From the NCBI RefSeq assembly GCF_025751535.1, contig NZ_JAOWLC010000008.1, forward strand, positions 154,216 through 218,215: a DNA stretch of 64,000 nt, given 5' to 3'. Below, one piece after another: positions 34,368 to 42,920 of this stretch (positions within the stretch are counted from its first letter, which is position 1; each line of letters begins with the position of its first letter). The position numbers and the translations under genes are program-made. The notes under the pieces are model-generated. The model was not told the origin of the DNA, ran no database searches, and was given only the letters and a program-made list of their open reading frames with translations. This stretch comes from Lentibacter sp. XHP0401 (GTDB lineage Bacteria > Pseudomonadota > Alphaproteobacteria > Rhodobacterales > Rhodobacteraceae).

Positions 34368-34429
34368 AGAGGAATGCCGCTACGGCTGCAAGAAAGACTT
34401 TGAATAAAACCCTCTAACGGAGTGAGTCC

Positions 34430-35866
34430 GTGTCAGATTCCCAACCAAGCACCCCCCCAAGTCTCTACGCAGCCCGCGAACCTGTTTTTCCTAGAAAGGT
34501 CTATGGCAGGTTTCGTAACCTCAAGTGGCTGATCATGATCGTTGCTTTGGGTATTTACTATATTACGCCCTGGATCCGCTGGGATCGTGGCCCGAGCTTG
34601 CCTGATCAGGCCGTGCTGATTGATTTGGCGAGCCGCCGCTTCTATTTTTTCTGGATCGAAATCTGGCCCCACGAATTTTATTTTGTCGCTGGGCTGCTGG
34701 TTATGGCGGGCCTCGGGCTGTTTCTGTTTACCTCGGCTTTGGGGCGTGTCTGGTGTGGTTATGCCTGCCCCCAGACTGTCTGGACCGATTTGTTTATTCT
34801 GGTTGAACGCTGGATTGAAGGCGACCGCAACGCGCGCCTGCGCCTTCACCGCCAGAAAAAGTGGGACATTACCAAAGTCAGGCTGCGGCTCACAAAATGG
34901 GCAAGCTGGCTTCTGATCGCTTTGGCGACAGGTGGGGCTTGGGTGTTTTACTTCACGGATGCGCCAACGCTTATTGTGAATTTGATCAATGGCACAGCAC
35001 ACCCCATTGCATACACAACCATTCTTGTTCTGACGGCAACCACATTTGCTTTTGGCGGGATTGCCCGTGAGCAGGTGTGTATCTACGCCTGCCCGTGGCC
35101 ACGTATTCAGGCTGCGATGATTGATGAAGACACCCTGACTGTGGCGTATCGCGACTGGCGCGGCGAGCCGCGTGGCAAGATGCGCAAGGGCGCGCTTGAT
35201 CCTGATCAGGGCGATTGCATTGACTGCATGGCCTGTGTGAACGTTTGCCCTATGGGTATTGATATTCGTGACGGCCAGCAAATGGAGTGTATCACTTGTG
35301 CGCTTTGTATTGATGCTTGCGACGAGGTTATGGACAAGATCGGCAAACCCCGCGGTTTGATCGATTATATTGCCCTGACAGATGAGACCAACGAGCGCGC
35401 GGGTATGGACCCTAAACCTATCTGGAAACACGTTCTGCGGCCCCGCACGATACTTTACACCACCTTGTGGTCGATTGTGGGTATCTTGCTTGTGGTTGCT
35501 TTGTTCATCCGCTCCGATATTGAAATGACAGTCGCGCCGGTGCGTAACCCGACTTATGTGACCCTGTCTGACGGCTCGATCCGCAATGTCTATGAAGTGC
35601 GCTTGCTCAACAAACAGGGCGAGGCGCGTGCCTTTGCGGTAACTGTTGTTGGAGATGCATCGCTTGTGCTTGAAATTGAGGGGGTTGAGGGAGGCGAGAT
35701 CATCGTTCCCGCAGACACCACCCAGCTTGTGCGCACCTATGTTGTGGCACCTCCCGGATCGGAGCCTGCCGAAAGCGAACGGGTTGATATCCGCCTTTGG
35801 GCCGAAGATATCACCTCGGGCGAACGCGCTTATAAGGACACCATCTTTAACGGAAGGGCCAACTGA
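34430..35866 (+). CDS. ccoG: Cytochrome c oxidase assembly iron-sulfur protein CcoG (cupric reductase type)
   Basis: 478 residues, GTG start with GGAG 8 bases upstream. A membrane protein with about five helices and cluster motifs: CGYACPQTVWTDLF, CIYACPWPRIQAAM and the two [4Fe-4S] ferredoxin motifs CIDCMACVNVCPMG and CITCALCIDACDE (around residues 263-300). CcoG reduces Cu(II) to Cu(I) during cbb3 oxidase assembly. The C-terminal ~110 residues form an Ig-like domain outside the membrane (FIRSDIEMTVAPVRNPTYV onward). First gene of ccoGHIS, behind an FNR box; its stop overlaps the ccoH start. Confidence 0.95.
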   Translation: MSDSQPSTPPSLYAAREPVFPRKVYGRFRNLKWLIMIVALGIYYITPWIRWDRGPSLPDQAVLIDLASRRFYFFWIEIWPHEFYFVAGLLVMAGLGLFLFTSALGRVWCGYACPQTVWTDLFILVERWIEGDRNARLRLHRQKKWDITKVRLRLTKWASWLLIALATGGAWVFYFTDAPTLIVNLINGTAHPIAYTTILVLTATTFAFGGIAREQVCIYACPWPRIQAAMIDEDTLTVAYRDWRGEPRGKMRKGALDPDQGDCIDCMACVNVCPMGIDIRDGQQMECITCALCIDACDEVMDKIGKPRGLIDYIALTDETNERAGMDPKPIWKHVLRPRTILYTTLWSIVGILLVVALFIRSDIEMTVAPVRNPTYVTLSDGSIRNVYEVRLLNKQGEARAFAVTVVGDASLVLEIEGVEGGEIIVPADTTQLVRTYVVAPPGSEPAESERVDIRLWAEDITSGERAYKDTIFNGRAN

Positions 35867-36321
35867 TGCCTAAAGAACTCACGGGCCGGCATGTTTTGTT
35901 CGGGTTTGTTGCAGCCTTCGGGATTATCATCTCGGTGAATCTGCTTCTGGCTTACAATGCTGTCAAAACTTTCCCGGGCCTTGAAGTGAAAAACTCCTAT
36001 GTGGCCAGCCAGCAGTTTAACGAGCGTAAGGCCGCGCAAGAGGCGCTTGGCTGGGATGTGAGTGCCAGTGCTGAGGCGGGGGTGCTGCGCCTTGTGATGA
36101 ACGGAGCCGACGGCAACCCTGTCTATCCGACATCTATGGAGGCTGTGTTGGGCCGTGCCACGCAAGTAAAGGATGATCAGGTGCTTGAGTTTACGCACGA
36201 CGGCACTGCTTTTGTTGCGCCTGTGCAGCTGGAACGAGGCAATTGGAACATTCGCATGGAGGCGGTTGCCGAGGATGGCACGCTTTACACACAGCGGCTT
36301 GTTCTGCATGTGAAGAAGTAA
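35866..36321 (+). CDS. ccoH: cbb3 oxidase assembly protein CcoH (FixH family)
   Basis: 151 residues. One N-terminal membrane helix (RHVLFGFVAAFGIIISVNLLLAY) and a periplasmic beta-rich FixH domain with the conserved VKNSYVASQQFNERKAAQEALGW segment (split: VKNSYVASQQFNE, then RKAAQEALGW) and late GNWNIRMEAVAEDGTLYTQR. CcoH stays with the oxidase during assembly. It shares one base with the ccoG stop and is 10 bases ahead of ccoI. Confidence 0.93.
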   Translation: MPKELTGRHVLFGFVAAFGIIISVNLLLAYNAVKTFPGLEVKNSYVASQQFNERKAAQEALGWDVSASAEAGVLRLVMNGADGNPVYPTSMEAVLGRATQVKDDQVLEFTHDGTAFVAPVQLERGNWNIRMEAVAEDGTLYTQRLVLHVKK

Positions 36322-36331
36322 GGACACAAGC

Positions 36332-38509
36332 GTGAGCACCGGTATATCAGCCTGTCCAGCCTGTTCTGCGGCGCCAGCTGCGGAAGATTTGGCCGAGCGT
36401 GCCGCGCAAAAGGATGCGCGGCTTGCCCTGTCGTTGCCGACAATTCACTGCGCCGCCTGTATTTCGGCAGTGGAGCGGCGGTTGGCGGCGGAGCCGGGAG
36501 TGAAGAGCGCGCGGGTGAACCTGACGCTCAAGCGCGCAACGATTGAAGCCGAAAACGACGTGACGGCGCGCCAGCTTGTCGAGGTGCTGGAAGGCATTGG
36601 CTATGAGGCGCACGAACTTGACGCAGGCACATTGAGCGCAACCGAGACAGACCGCGCAGGCCGCGAACTTTTGATGCGGCTGGCGGTGGCAGGTTTTGCC
36701 TCGATGAACGTTATGCTCTTGAGCGTTTCGGTCTGGTCCGGGGCGGAAGACGCCACACGCGATATGTTTCACTGGATATCCGCAGCAATCACGCTGCCGA
36801 CCATCGCCTTTTCGGGCCAACCCTTTTTCCGCAGTGCTTGGGGCGCGCTCAAGGCGGGGCGGCTTAACATGGATGTGCCGATCGTGCTGGCGATTGTGTT
36901 GGCGCTTGTCACCTCGCTTTGGGAAACAACGCTTTCGGGCGAGCATGCTTATTTTGATGCCGCGCTCACGCTGACCTTTTTCCTGCTTGCGGGCCGTTAT
37001 CTTGACCACCGCACCCGCGCGATTGCGCGTTCGGCGGCGGAAGAGCTGGCCGCGCTTGAAGTGCCGCGCGTGACGATTGTGCAAGACGGGGAAGAGCGCG
37101 AGATTGCAACAGCCAAACTGGTGATTGGCGATGTTATTCTCGTGCGCCCCGGCGGGCGGATGCCTGTGGACGGTGAGATTGTGGAAGGCCGCAGCGAGTT
37201 GGACCGCTCGCTTCTGACGGGTGAGAGCTTGCCTGTGTTCGCTGATGTTGGGCAGGCTGTTTCGGCGGGCGAAGTGAATCTGACAGGGCCGCTCAAAATC
37301 CGCGCCACGGCTGTGGGCGAGGAGACCTCCCTGCACCGTATGGCTGATCTGGTAGCTATCGCTGAATCGGGCCGCTCGAAATATACTTCACTGGCTGATG
37401 CGGCTGCAAAGCTTTATGCGCCAGGTGTGCATATTCTTTCGGTTTTGGCTTTCCTTGGGTGGTATTTTTACTCGGGTGATTTGCGTGTTGCGCTCAATAT
37501 TGCGGCGGCGGTTCTTATTATCACTTGCCCCTGCGCGCTTGGCCTTGCCGTGCCTGCTGTGACAACGGCGGCGAGCGGCAAGCTGTTTCGCAAGGGGATG
37601 CTGATCAAACATGAAACCGCGATGGAACGGCTGGCGCAGGTGGACACTGTGGTGTTTGACAAAACCGGAACGCTGACGGAAGGCACACCCGAGCTGACCA
37701 ATTTTGACGGGGTCAAGCCCGATGATATGGCGCTGGCCACGGCTTTGGCGGAGGGGTCGTCGCATCCGCTTTCCCGGGCGATCTGGGCTGCGGGCAAGGC
37801 AGCGGGGGTTCAGCCTGCACGGCTTGAAAACCTGCGCGAAGTTCCGGGATACGGGGCCGAGGCTGAATACAAGGGGGCAACGGTGCGGCTTGGCCGCGCG
37901 GCATGGGTTGGCGCGGAGGCGGGGGCTGTCACGAGCACCTGGCTCAAGCGCGGAGAGGCAGCGCCTGTTGCTCTGGAATTTACCGACAGTTTGCGCGCCG
38001 GGGCCGAAGAGGCTGTGAGCGCGCTCAAGGCGGCTGGTAAGGATGTGATACTGATGTCTGGCGATACGCGCCTTGCTGTTGAGGCGATGGCGAAACGCCT
38101 CGGCATTGAGACATGGGTGGCGGAAGCGCTGCCAAGCGAAAAAGCCGCGCGCATTGTCGAGCTGGAGGCCGAGGGCCACAAGGTTTTGATGGTGGGAGAC
38201 GGGCTCAACGACACGGCGGCGCTGACGGCGGCGCATGTTTCCATCTCGCCTGCGAGCGCTTTGGATGCGGCGCGTGTGGCGAGCGATATCGTGCTGCTGG
38301 GCGGTAACCTTGCACCCATCGCCGAAGCCACGCTCACGGCGCAATCGGCTGTGCGGCGGATCAAGGAAAATTTCCAGATCGCCACGGTTTACAACATCAT
38401 CGCGGTTCCGCTGGCGATTGCCGGTTTTGCAACCCCGCTGATCGCGGCCTTGGCGATGTCGTCCTCTTCGATTACTGTCTCCCTCAACGCGATGCGCTTG
38501 AGAGGGTAA
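36332..38509 (+). CDS. ccoI: Copper-translocating P1B-type ATPase CcoI
   Basis: 725 residues, GTG start behind AAGGACAC. The N-terminus has CPACSAAPA, the form typical for CcoI/FixI, then a heavy-metal domain with IHCAACISAVERRL. Core motifs: TGES (LLTGESLP, ~295), the membrane TCPCALGLAVP metal-binding CPC (~393), DKTGTLTEG phosphorylation site (~437), SSHPLS, and VGDGLNDTAALT (~625). It moves copper to the cbb3 oxidase across the inner membrane. Third gene of ccoGHIS, activated by FnrL by inference from the box upstream of ccoG. Confidence 0.95.
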   Translation: MSTGISACPACSAAPAAEDLAERAAQKDARLALSLPTIHCAACISAVERRLAAEPGVKSARVNLTLKRATIEAENDVTARQLVEVLEGIGYEAHELDAGTLSATETDRAGRELLMRLAVAGFASMNVMLLSVSVWSGAEDATRDMFHWISAAITLPTIAFSGQPFFRSAWGALKAGRLNMDVPIVLAIVLALVTSLWETTLSGEHAYFDAALTLTFFLLAGRYLDHRTRAIARSAAEELAALEVPRVTIVQDGEEREIATAKLVIGDVILVRPGGRMPVDGEIVEGRSELDRSLLTGESLPVFADVGQAVSAGEVNLTGPLKIRATAVGEETSLHRMADLVAIAESGRSKYTSLADAAAKLYAPGVHILSVLAFLGWYFYSGDLRVALNIAAAVLIITCPCALGLAVPAVTTAASGKLFRKGMLIKHETAMERLAQVDTVVFDKTGTLTEGTPELTNFDGVKPDDMALATALAEGSSHPLSRAIWAAGKAAGVQPARLENLREVPGYGAEAEYKGATVRLGRAAWVGAEAGAVTSTWLKRGEAAPVALEFTDSLRAGAEEAVSALKAAGKDVILMSGDTRLAVEAMAKRLGIETWVAEALPSEKAARIVELEAEGHKVLMVGDGLNDTAALTAAHVSISPASALDAARVASDIVLLGGNLAPIAEATLTAQSAVRRIKENFQIATVYNIIAVPLAIAGFATPLIAALAMSSSSITVSLNAMRLRG

Positions 38510-38512
38510 ACC

Positions 38513-38674
38513 TTGAACATTCTGTCCTATCTGATCCCTATTTCGCTTGTCTTGGGCGGGGCCGGACTTGCTTTTTTCTTCTATACGCTGCGCACCAATC
38601 AGTATGATGATCCTGAGGGCGATGCACGGCGGATACTGTCGGACGAATACGACGACAAGCCGAAGCAAGACTGA
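38513..38674 (+). CDS. ccoS: cbb3 oxidase maturation protein CcoS
   Basis: 53 residues with an unusual TTG start, GAGAGGG lying 7 bases upstream, three bases behind the ccoI stop. The sequence NILSYLIPISLVLGGAGLAF has a single membrane helix followed by FYTLRTNQYDDPEGDARRIL, where the F-x-W/T-L-x-x-x-Q-Y-D-D-P-E-G-D/x-A-x-R-I-L pattern is the CcoS signature. CcoS is required to insert cofactors into the oxidase. It ends the ccoGHIS operon, followed by a bidirectional terminator. It is easy to miss because of its size and start codon. Confidence 0.92.
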   Translation: MNILSYLIPISLVLGGAGLAFFFYTLRTNQYDDPEGDARRILSDEYDDKPKQD

Positions 38675-38689
38675 CCCCTGAAAATAAGG

Positions 38690-38713
38690 AAAGCCTCCAC
38701 GAGGGGAGGCTTT
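38690..38713. terminator. Bidirectional intrinsic terminator between ccoS and the D,D-carboxypeptidase
   Basis: AAAGCCTCC (38690-38698) pairs with GGAGGCTTT (38705-38713). The plus side reads into GACTTTGTTTC and the minus side into CCTTATTTTC, and it lies between two convergent genes. Confidence 0.85.
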
Positions 38714-38761
38714 GACTTTGTTTCAGCGCTCGAATGGAAGCGTGTGAGCTGTAGCCTCGCC

Positions 38762-40207
38762 TTAGCTCGGCCCGATCATGAAGCATGTGACATTGCGCGC
38801 TTGTAGGCGCCGGCAGGCCAGTTCGGCCCGTTCACGGGAGAGGCCGTTGAAGTTGGCCTCAAAGCCGCGTGGGCGCTGTATGACTTTGCGCAGAGAGCCG
38901 TCGAGCGTTTCCATCTCGTTCAGGGCCGTTTTGAGCAACACGCGCTCGGCCTCATACCGCGAGCCGTAGCGCCCTACGTTTATCCCCCAGTGCTTTCCAC
39001 CAGAAGTGGACACACGGGTCACAACTTCGCGTGTGGGAGCTTGAACCTGCTTGGCGCGCACGGCTGTCTGAACACTGGCGAGCACCAGATCCGTGGGCCG
39101 GGCCTCGGGGTTGGTATCGGGGATATTGCTGACGGGGGAGGCGGCGGCTGCGACTTCCAAAGCTTGCGCCTGTTTCAGAGCTTCCTTGATGTCGTCTTTC
39201 ATGGCGACGATCACAGGCGCCGGCTCTGAAGATGGGCGCAATTGAGGGCGGAGACTTGTCTTTACAGCAGTCACGAGGCGGATGGTTTTACCTGCCTTGC
39301 CGTTGTTGCTTTGGCCGTTGTCGGCAATGAGCGGCCCTGTTTCGCTGCCGTAGTCGGGCGTATCGGGCTTGTTTGTGCGGGCGTTGCTGGGAGCGCGGCG
39401 GAAGCCAAGGTCGAGCAACTCGGCCACTTTTGCATTGCGCGAGGCTGTGGAGCGGCCGCCAAACACAGTGGCGATGATGCGTTCGTTGCCGCGCTGCGCC
39501 GATGATACAAGGTTGAAGCCAGCAGCGCGGGTATAGCCGGTTTTGATGCCGTCGGCACCTTTGTAAGCGGCCAGCAGGCGGCGGTTTGTATTCGCAACTT
39601 GTGCGATGCCGGCATCGGCTGACCTGCGCGAGAAGAGATTGTAATACTCGGGATAGTCATAGAGCACGTGGCGGCCAAGGATGGACATATCACGCGCTGT
39701 CGACATATGGCCGTTTTCTGTGAGGCCATGAGCGTTTTTGAAGGTTGTGCGGGTCATGCCAAGAGCTTGCGCCGTGCGGTTCATCCGGCGGGCGAATTTG
39801 GCCTCGGAGCCTGCGATGGCCTCGCCGATGGCTGTAGCACAGTCGTTGGCCGATTTGACCGCCGCAGCGCGGACGCAATAGCGCAGCTTGATTGTTTGCC
39901 CCGCTCTAAGGCCAAGCTTGGAGGGTGGCTCGGCTGCCGCATTCTTGGATACGCGAATGTTTGTATCGAGGCTGATCTCGCCCTTCTCGATGGCTTCGAA
40001 GGCAATGTAGAGCGTCATCATTTTTGTGAGAGAGGCAGGATGCAGGCGGGTGTCGGCGTTGGTGGCGTGCAGCACTTCTCCTGTGCGTGCATCCATAACC
40101 AGTGCGGCATAGGGGGCTGCCAACGCGGCTATCGGAACCGCGAAAATCATCCATACACATGCCAAGAAGATCTGGCCCAAACGGACCACGGATATATACT
40201 GCCTCAC
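38762..40207 (-). CDS. D-alanyl-D-alanine carboxypeptidase (PBP5/6 type) with C-terminal SPOR domain
   Basis: About 481 residues. Signal/anchor segment IFLACVWMIFAVPIAALA is followed by a peptidase S11 domain: SLTK (~59-62, nucleophile Ser), SAND (~119, SxN motif), KTG (~222). After a variable linker the last ~75 residues form a SPOR domain (HWGINVGRYGSRYEAER...CRRLQARNVTCF), which binds denuded peptidoglycan at the septum. It trims the terminal D-Ala of peptidoglycan in the periplasm. GTG 40207 is chosen because AAGG lies 8 bases upstream; an in-frame TTG at 40258 is possible. A single-gene unit closed by the terminator at 38690-38713. Confidence 0.88.
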   Translation of the reverse strand: MRQYISVVRLGQIFLACVWMIFAVPIAALAAPYAALVMDARTGEVLHATNADTRLHPASLTKMMTLYIAFEAIEKGEISLDTNIRVSKNAAAEPPSKLGLRAGQTIKLRYCVRAAAVKSANDCATAIGEAIAGSEAKFARRMNRTAQALGMTRTTFKNAHGLTENGHMSTARDMSILGRHVLYDYPEYYNLFSRRSADAGIAQVANTNRRLLAAYKGADGIKTGYTRAAGFNLVSSAQRGNERIIATVFGGRSTASRNAKVAELLDLGFRRAPSNARTNKPDTPDYGSETGPLIADNGQSNNGKAGKTIRLVTAVKTSLRPQLRPSSEPAPVIVAMKDDIKEALKQAQALEVAAAASPVSNIPDTNPEARPTDLVLASVQTAVRAKQVQAPTREVVTRVSTSGGKHWGINVGRYGSRYEAERVLLKTALNEMETLDGSLRKVIQRPRGFEANFNGLSRERAELACRRLQARNVTCFMIGPS

Positions 40208-40339
40208 AGCTTTCGCCTTTTTCTGCCTCAAGTGCCGCCGATTTGCCCGACTGGCCAATTTTAATTTGAGACTAGGCTAACATATCGTGGTTATTGAATA
40301 AAGTTTTCATTTGGGGAATGCCGCAAACATTTTCCAGCA

Positions 40340-40374
40340 CATGTAGTGGAAGCTTGGGGAGCTTCCCCTACATG
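40340..40374. repeat. Strong stem-loop between the oxidoreductase and the D,D-carboxypeptidase
   Basis: CATGTAG (40340-40346) and GGAAGCT (40348-40354) pair with AGCTTCC (40360-40366) and CTACATG (40368-40374): 14 pairs with one mismatch and a 5-base loop. No T run follows on either strand, so it is not a classical terminator. It lies in the 234-base gap upstream of the carboxypeptidase start; nothing else was recognised in that gap. Confidence 0.6.
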
Positions 40375-40441
40375 CTGCAATGTGGCGAGAAAGTGGCAAA
40401 ATACGGGTGGATTTCGTTCACAGTGAAAACGGGTGATTTGT

Positions 40442-41479
40442 CTAGGTAAGCTGAACGATTTGCTTGCCTGTGTTGCGCCCTTCGAGCATCCCCATGAAGG
40501 CCTGCGGAGCGTTGTCCAACCCCTTTGCGATATCCTCCAGATAGGAGATTTTGCCCGAAGCGACGAGGGGTGCAACCTCTTTGAGGAAGGTTGGGTAATG
40601 CTCGTAGTGGTTGGAAATAATGAAGCCGTTGACGGACATTTGCTTTACGAGGATCGAGCTCCAGAGCATGGGGAGCCTGTCGGGGCCTTGGGCTTTGGTA
40701 CTGCTGAGAGCGCCTGCGTTGTAGCCCGAGATCATCCCGCAGAGGGGGATGCGGCCAAAGGTATTCATGAGCGGAAGCACAGCCTCGAAAACCTTGCCGC
40801 CGACATTTTCAAAGTAGATGTCAATGCCATCGGGCGCGGCTTCGGCCAGCGCTTTGCGCAGGCTGCGCGCATCTTCATAAGCGCGGTGATCAATCGCTGC
40901 GTCAAAACCGAATTTCTCCATTGCGAGTGCGCATTTCTCAGCGCCCCCTGCTATGGCCACGGTGCGCAGGCCACGGGCCTTGGCGATTTGCCCGACCATG
41001 GAGCCGACAGGGCCAGTGGCTGCCGCGACAACGAGGGTTTCGCCAGCCTTGGGGCGGCCAAGCTCGGTGAGGCCATACCAGCCCGTGAAGCCGGGCATTC
41101 CGAGGACACCAAGCGCCGTTGTGGCGGGAAGAGATCTGTCGAGTTTGCGCAGCTGGTTTGCGGGCAGGCAGCCGTGGGTGGCCCAGCCGAACATGCCGAA
41201 AACGCTGTCGCCCACGGCGAAATGAGGGGAACGCGAGGCGATGACCTCGCCCACACCGCCCGCTTCCATAACCCCGTCGATGGGCACGGGGGCGGCGTAG
41301 GATTTGGCATCATCCATGCGGCCACGCATGTAAGGGTCAAGCGAGAAAGCCTGGACGCGGACAAGCACTTCACCTTCGGCAGGCTCGGGAAGCGGCTTCT
41401 CCACCAGCGCAAAGTCGCTGTCTTTGGGCGCGCCTTCGGGGCGGGCGGCGAGGGTGATTTGCTGCATGCTGTCGGTCAT
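40442..41479 (-). CDS. NADP-dependent oxidoreductase, MDR superfamily (curcumin/alkenal reductase type)
   Basis: 345 residues. A zinc-independent medium-chain reductase related to E. coli CurA and leukotriene B4 12-hydroxydehydrogenase. Typical segments are FSLDPYMRGRMDD (~44-56), GVMEAGGVGEVIAS, GMPGFTGWYGL and the Rossmann glycine motif AAATGPVGSMVGQIAKARG (~147-165). The C-terminal part has FENVGGKVFEAVLP and GMISGYN. Such enzymes reduce the double bond of alpha,beta-unsaturated ketones or aldehydes with NADPH. It overlaps the thioesterase gene by four bases and ends a long minus-strand cluster. Confidence 0.88.
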   Translation of the reverse strand: MTDSMQQITLAARPEGAPKDSDFALVEKPLPEPAEGEVLVRVQAFSLDPYMRGRMDDAKSYAAPVPIDGVMEAGGVGEVIASRSPHFAVGDSVFGMFGWATHGCLPANQLRKLDRSLPATTALGVLGMPGFTGWYGLTELGRPKAGETLVVAAATGPVGSMVGQIAKARGLRTVAIAGGAEKCALAMEKFGFDAAIDHRAYEDARSLRKALAEAAPDGIDIYFENVGGKVFEAVLPLMNTFGRIPLCGMISGYNAGALSSTKAQGPDRLPMLWSSILVKQMSVNGFIISNHYEHYPTFLKEVAPLVASGKISYLEDIAKGLDNAPQAFMGMLEGRNTGKQIVQLT

Positions 41480-41892
41480 TTTGTATCGGTCCTTTTTTCT
41501 GTGCCGCGATAGCGGAACACGCCTGTCGCAGTTGCGATGAGCGCGCCTGTGCTGTCGTGGATTTCGCCCGAGGCGAAGGCCGTGGAACGCCCGCCGCCCG
41601 TTTTGCGCCCTGTGACTGTGACAGACTCGCCTGTGGCGACGCCAAGATAGCTCACGTTGAGCGACAGGGTCATGACCAGCTGGCGCAACTCGGGGTCACC
41701 CGTGTAGGCAACGGCGAAGCCCATGGCGGTATCCAGAAGCGTGGCATGCACGCCGCCATGCAGGATGAGATAGCGGTTTCCGAGGTGATCATGGAGAGGC
41801 TGGATGAGGGTGCAGGCCCCGTCTGTCCAGTCGGTCACAGTGAAACCGAGGGTTTCCTGAAAGGGATAGGGGGCTTCTATGAGAGAGGTCAT
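41476..41892 (-). CDS. PaaI family thioesterase (hotdog fold)
   Basis: 138 residues, a single hotdog domain. HLGNRYLILHGGVHATLLDTAMG contains the conserved HGG and the following acidic Asp that form the acyl-CoA thioesterase active site (Asp in LLDTAMG). LNVSYLGVATGESVTVTGRKTGGG gives the second conserved strand. It probably hydrolyses an acyl-CoA in the pathway encoded by the neighbouring genes, with the specific acyl group unknown. It shares one base with the phosphotransferase gene stop and four with the oxidoreductase start. Confidence 0.87.
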   Translation of the reverse strand: MTSLIEAPYPFQETLGFTVTDWTDGACTLIQPLHDHLGNRYLILHGGVHATLLDTAMGFAVAYTGDPELRQLVMTLSLNVSYLGVATGESVTVTGRKTGGGRSTAFASGEIHDSTGALIATATGVFRYRGTEKRTDTK

Positions 41893-42920
41893 CAGGCTGT
41901 CCTTGCGGCTTTGAGGCCCGCTGTTGCGAAGGCGGGAACATATGCGCCGAGGCGCTTGGCTTGCTCGGGGGAAGAAGCGTTACCATCAAGCGCGCGTTTG
42001 AGAACGCCTTGCAGGATAGCTCCCATGCGAAAATAACAAAAGGCGAGATAGAAGCCGAACCTGTCGATACCCGCAAGGCCACGGCGCGCGCAATAGGCGG
42101 CAATGAACTCCTCGTCCGACATGAGGCCATGGGCGGCGCGATCAACCCCTAGAAGCCCACGTCCTTCGGCGCCCTGCGGCATGGACCACTGCATGATAAC
42201 AGCAGCAAGGTCGGCGTAGGGGTGGCCGATTGTGCTTAGCTCCCAATCAAGCACTGCGGCGATGTTCGGCTCGGTGGGGGAGAAGAGCAGGTTGTCGATG
42301 CGGTAATCGCCATGCACCAAGGTGCGCTGGCCGTCATCGGCGGGGATATTGCTTTGCAGCCAATCGATGAGCGCGTTCATATCGGGGATGTCGGCTGTCT
42401 GGCTGGCTTCGTATTGTTTGGCCCAGCGGGTGATCTGGCGGGCGTAGTAGTTGCCCTCGGGGCCATAGTCGGCGAGGCCCGCTGTTGTAATGTCTACATC
42501 GTGGATTGCGGCCAGGACACGGTTCATCTCGTCAATCACGGCGTGGCGCTCGGGCGGCGCGAGGCTTGGCATCGTTGGTTCGCCAAAGCTGCGGCCTATG
42601 ATGGCCTCCATCACATAAAAGGCCGAGCCGATGACGCTGTCATCTTCACAAAGCAAATGCATTTGCGCGACAGGCACATCGGAACCCGCCAGCGCCTTTT
42701 GCACGCGGAACTCGCGCTCAACCGCGTGAGCCGATTTGAGCAAAACGCCCGCAGGCTTGCGGCGAAGCACATAGTTTTGCGCAGGGGTTTTGAGCAGGTA
42801 GGTCGGGTTGGACTGGCCCTGCGGGAACTTCTCCGCCGTGAGCGGGCCTGAGAAGCCTTCCAAATGGGTGGAGAGCCATTGGCCAACGGCCTTGGTATCG
42901 AGTGATTGGGTATCGGTCAA
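41892..42920 (-). CDS. APH-family phosphotransferase (ACAD10/11-like)
   Basis: 342 residues. A protein-kinase-like fold of the aminoglycoside phosphotransferase family. The GQSNPTYLLKT glycine loop, YVLRRKPAG (Lys of subdomain II), the catalytic LVHGDYRIDNLLF (HGD...N, ~205-217) and VLDWELSTIGHPYADLA (the DxE/DWE metal motif, ~230) are all present. Homologues fused to acyl-CoA dehydrogenases (ACAD10/11) act on 4-hydroxy acids by phosphorylating the hydroxyl group before elimination. The setting among CoA ligase, SDR, MaoC and thioesterase genes suggests a comparable role here rather than drug resistance. Confidence 0.88.
   Translation of the reverse strand: MTDTQSLDTKAVGQWLSTHLEGFSGPLTAEKFPQGQSNPTYLLKTPAQNYVLRRKPAGVLLKSAHAVEREFRVQKALAGSDVPVAQMHLLCEDDSVIGSAFYVMEAIIGRSFGEPTMPSLAPPERHAVIDEMNRVLAAIHDVDITTAGLADYGPEGNYYARQITRWAKQYEASQTADIPDMNALIDWLQSNIPADDGQRTLVHGDYRIDNLLFSPTEPNIAAVLDWELSTIGHPYADLAAVIMQWSMPQGAEGRGLLGVDRAAHGLMSDEEFIAAYCARRGLAGIDRFGFYLAFCYFRMGAILQGVLKRALDGNASSPEQAKRLGAYVPAFATAGLKAARTA

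Noticed and set aside
37388..38668. 426-codon minus-strand open frame
   Set aside because: Antisense shadow of ccoI and ccoS, with no recognisable domain.
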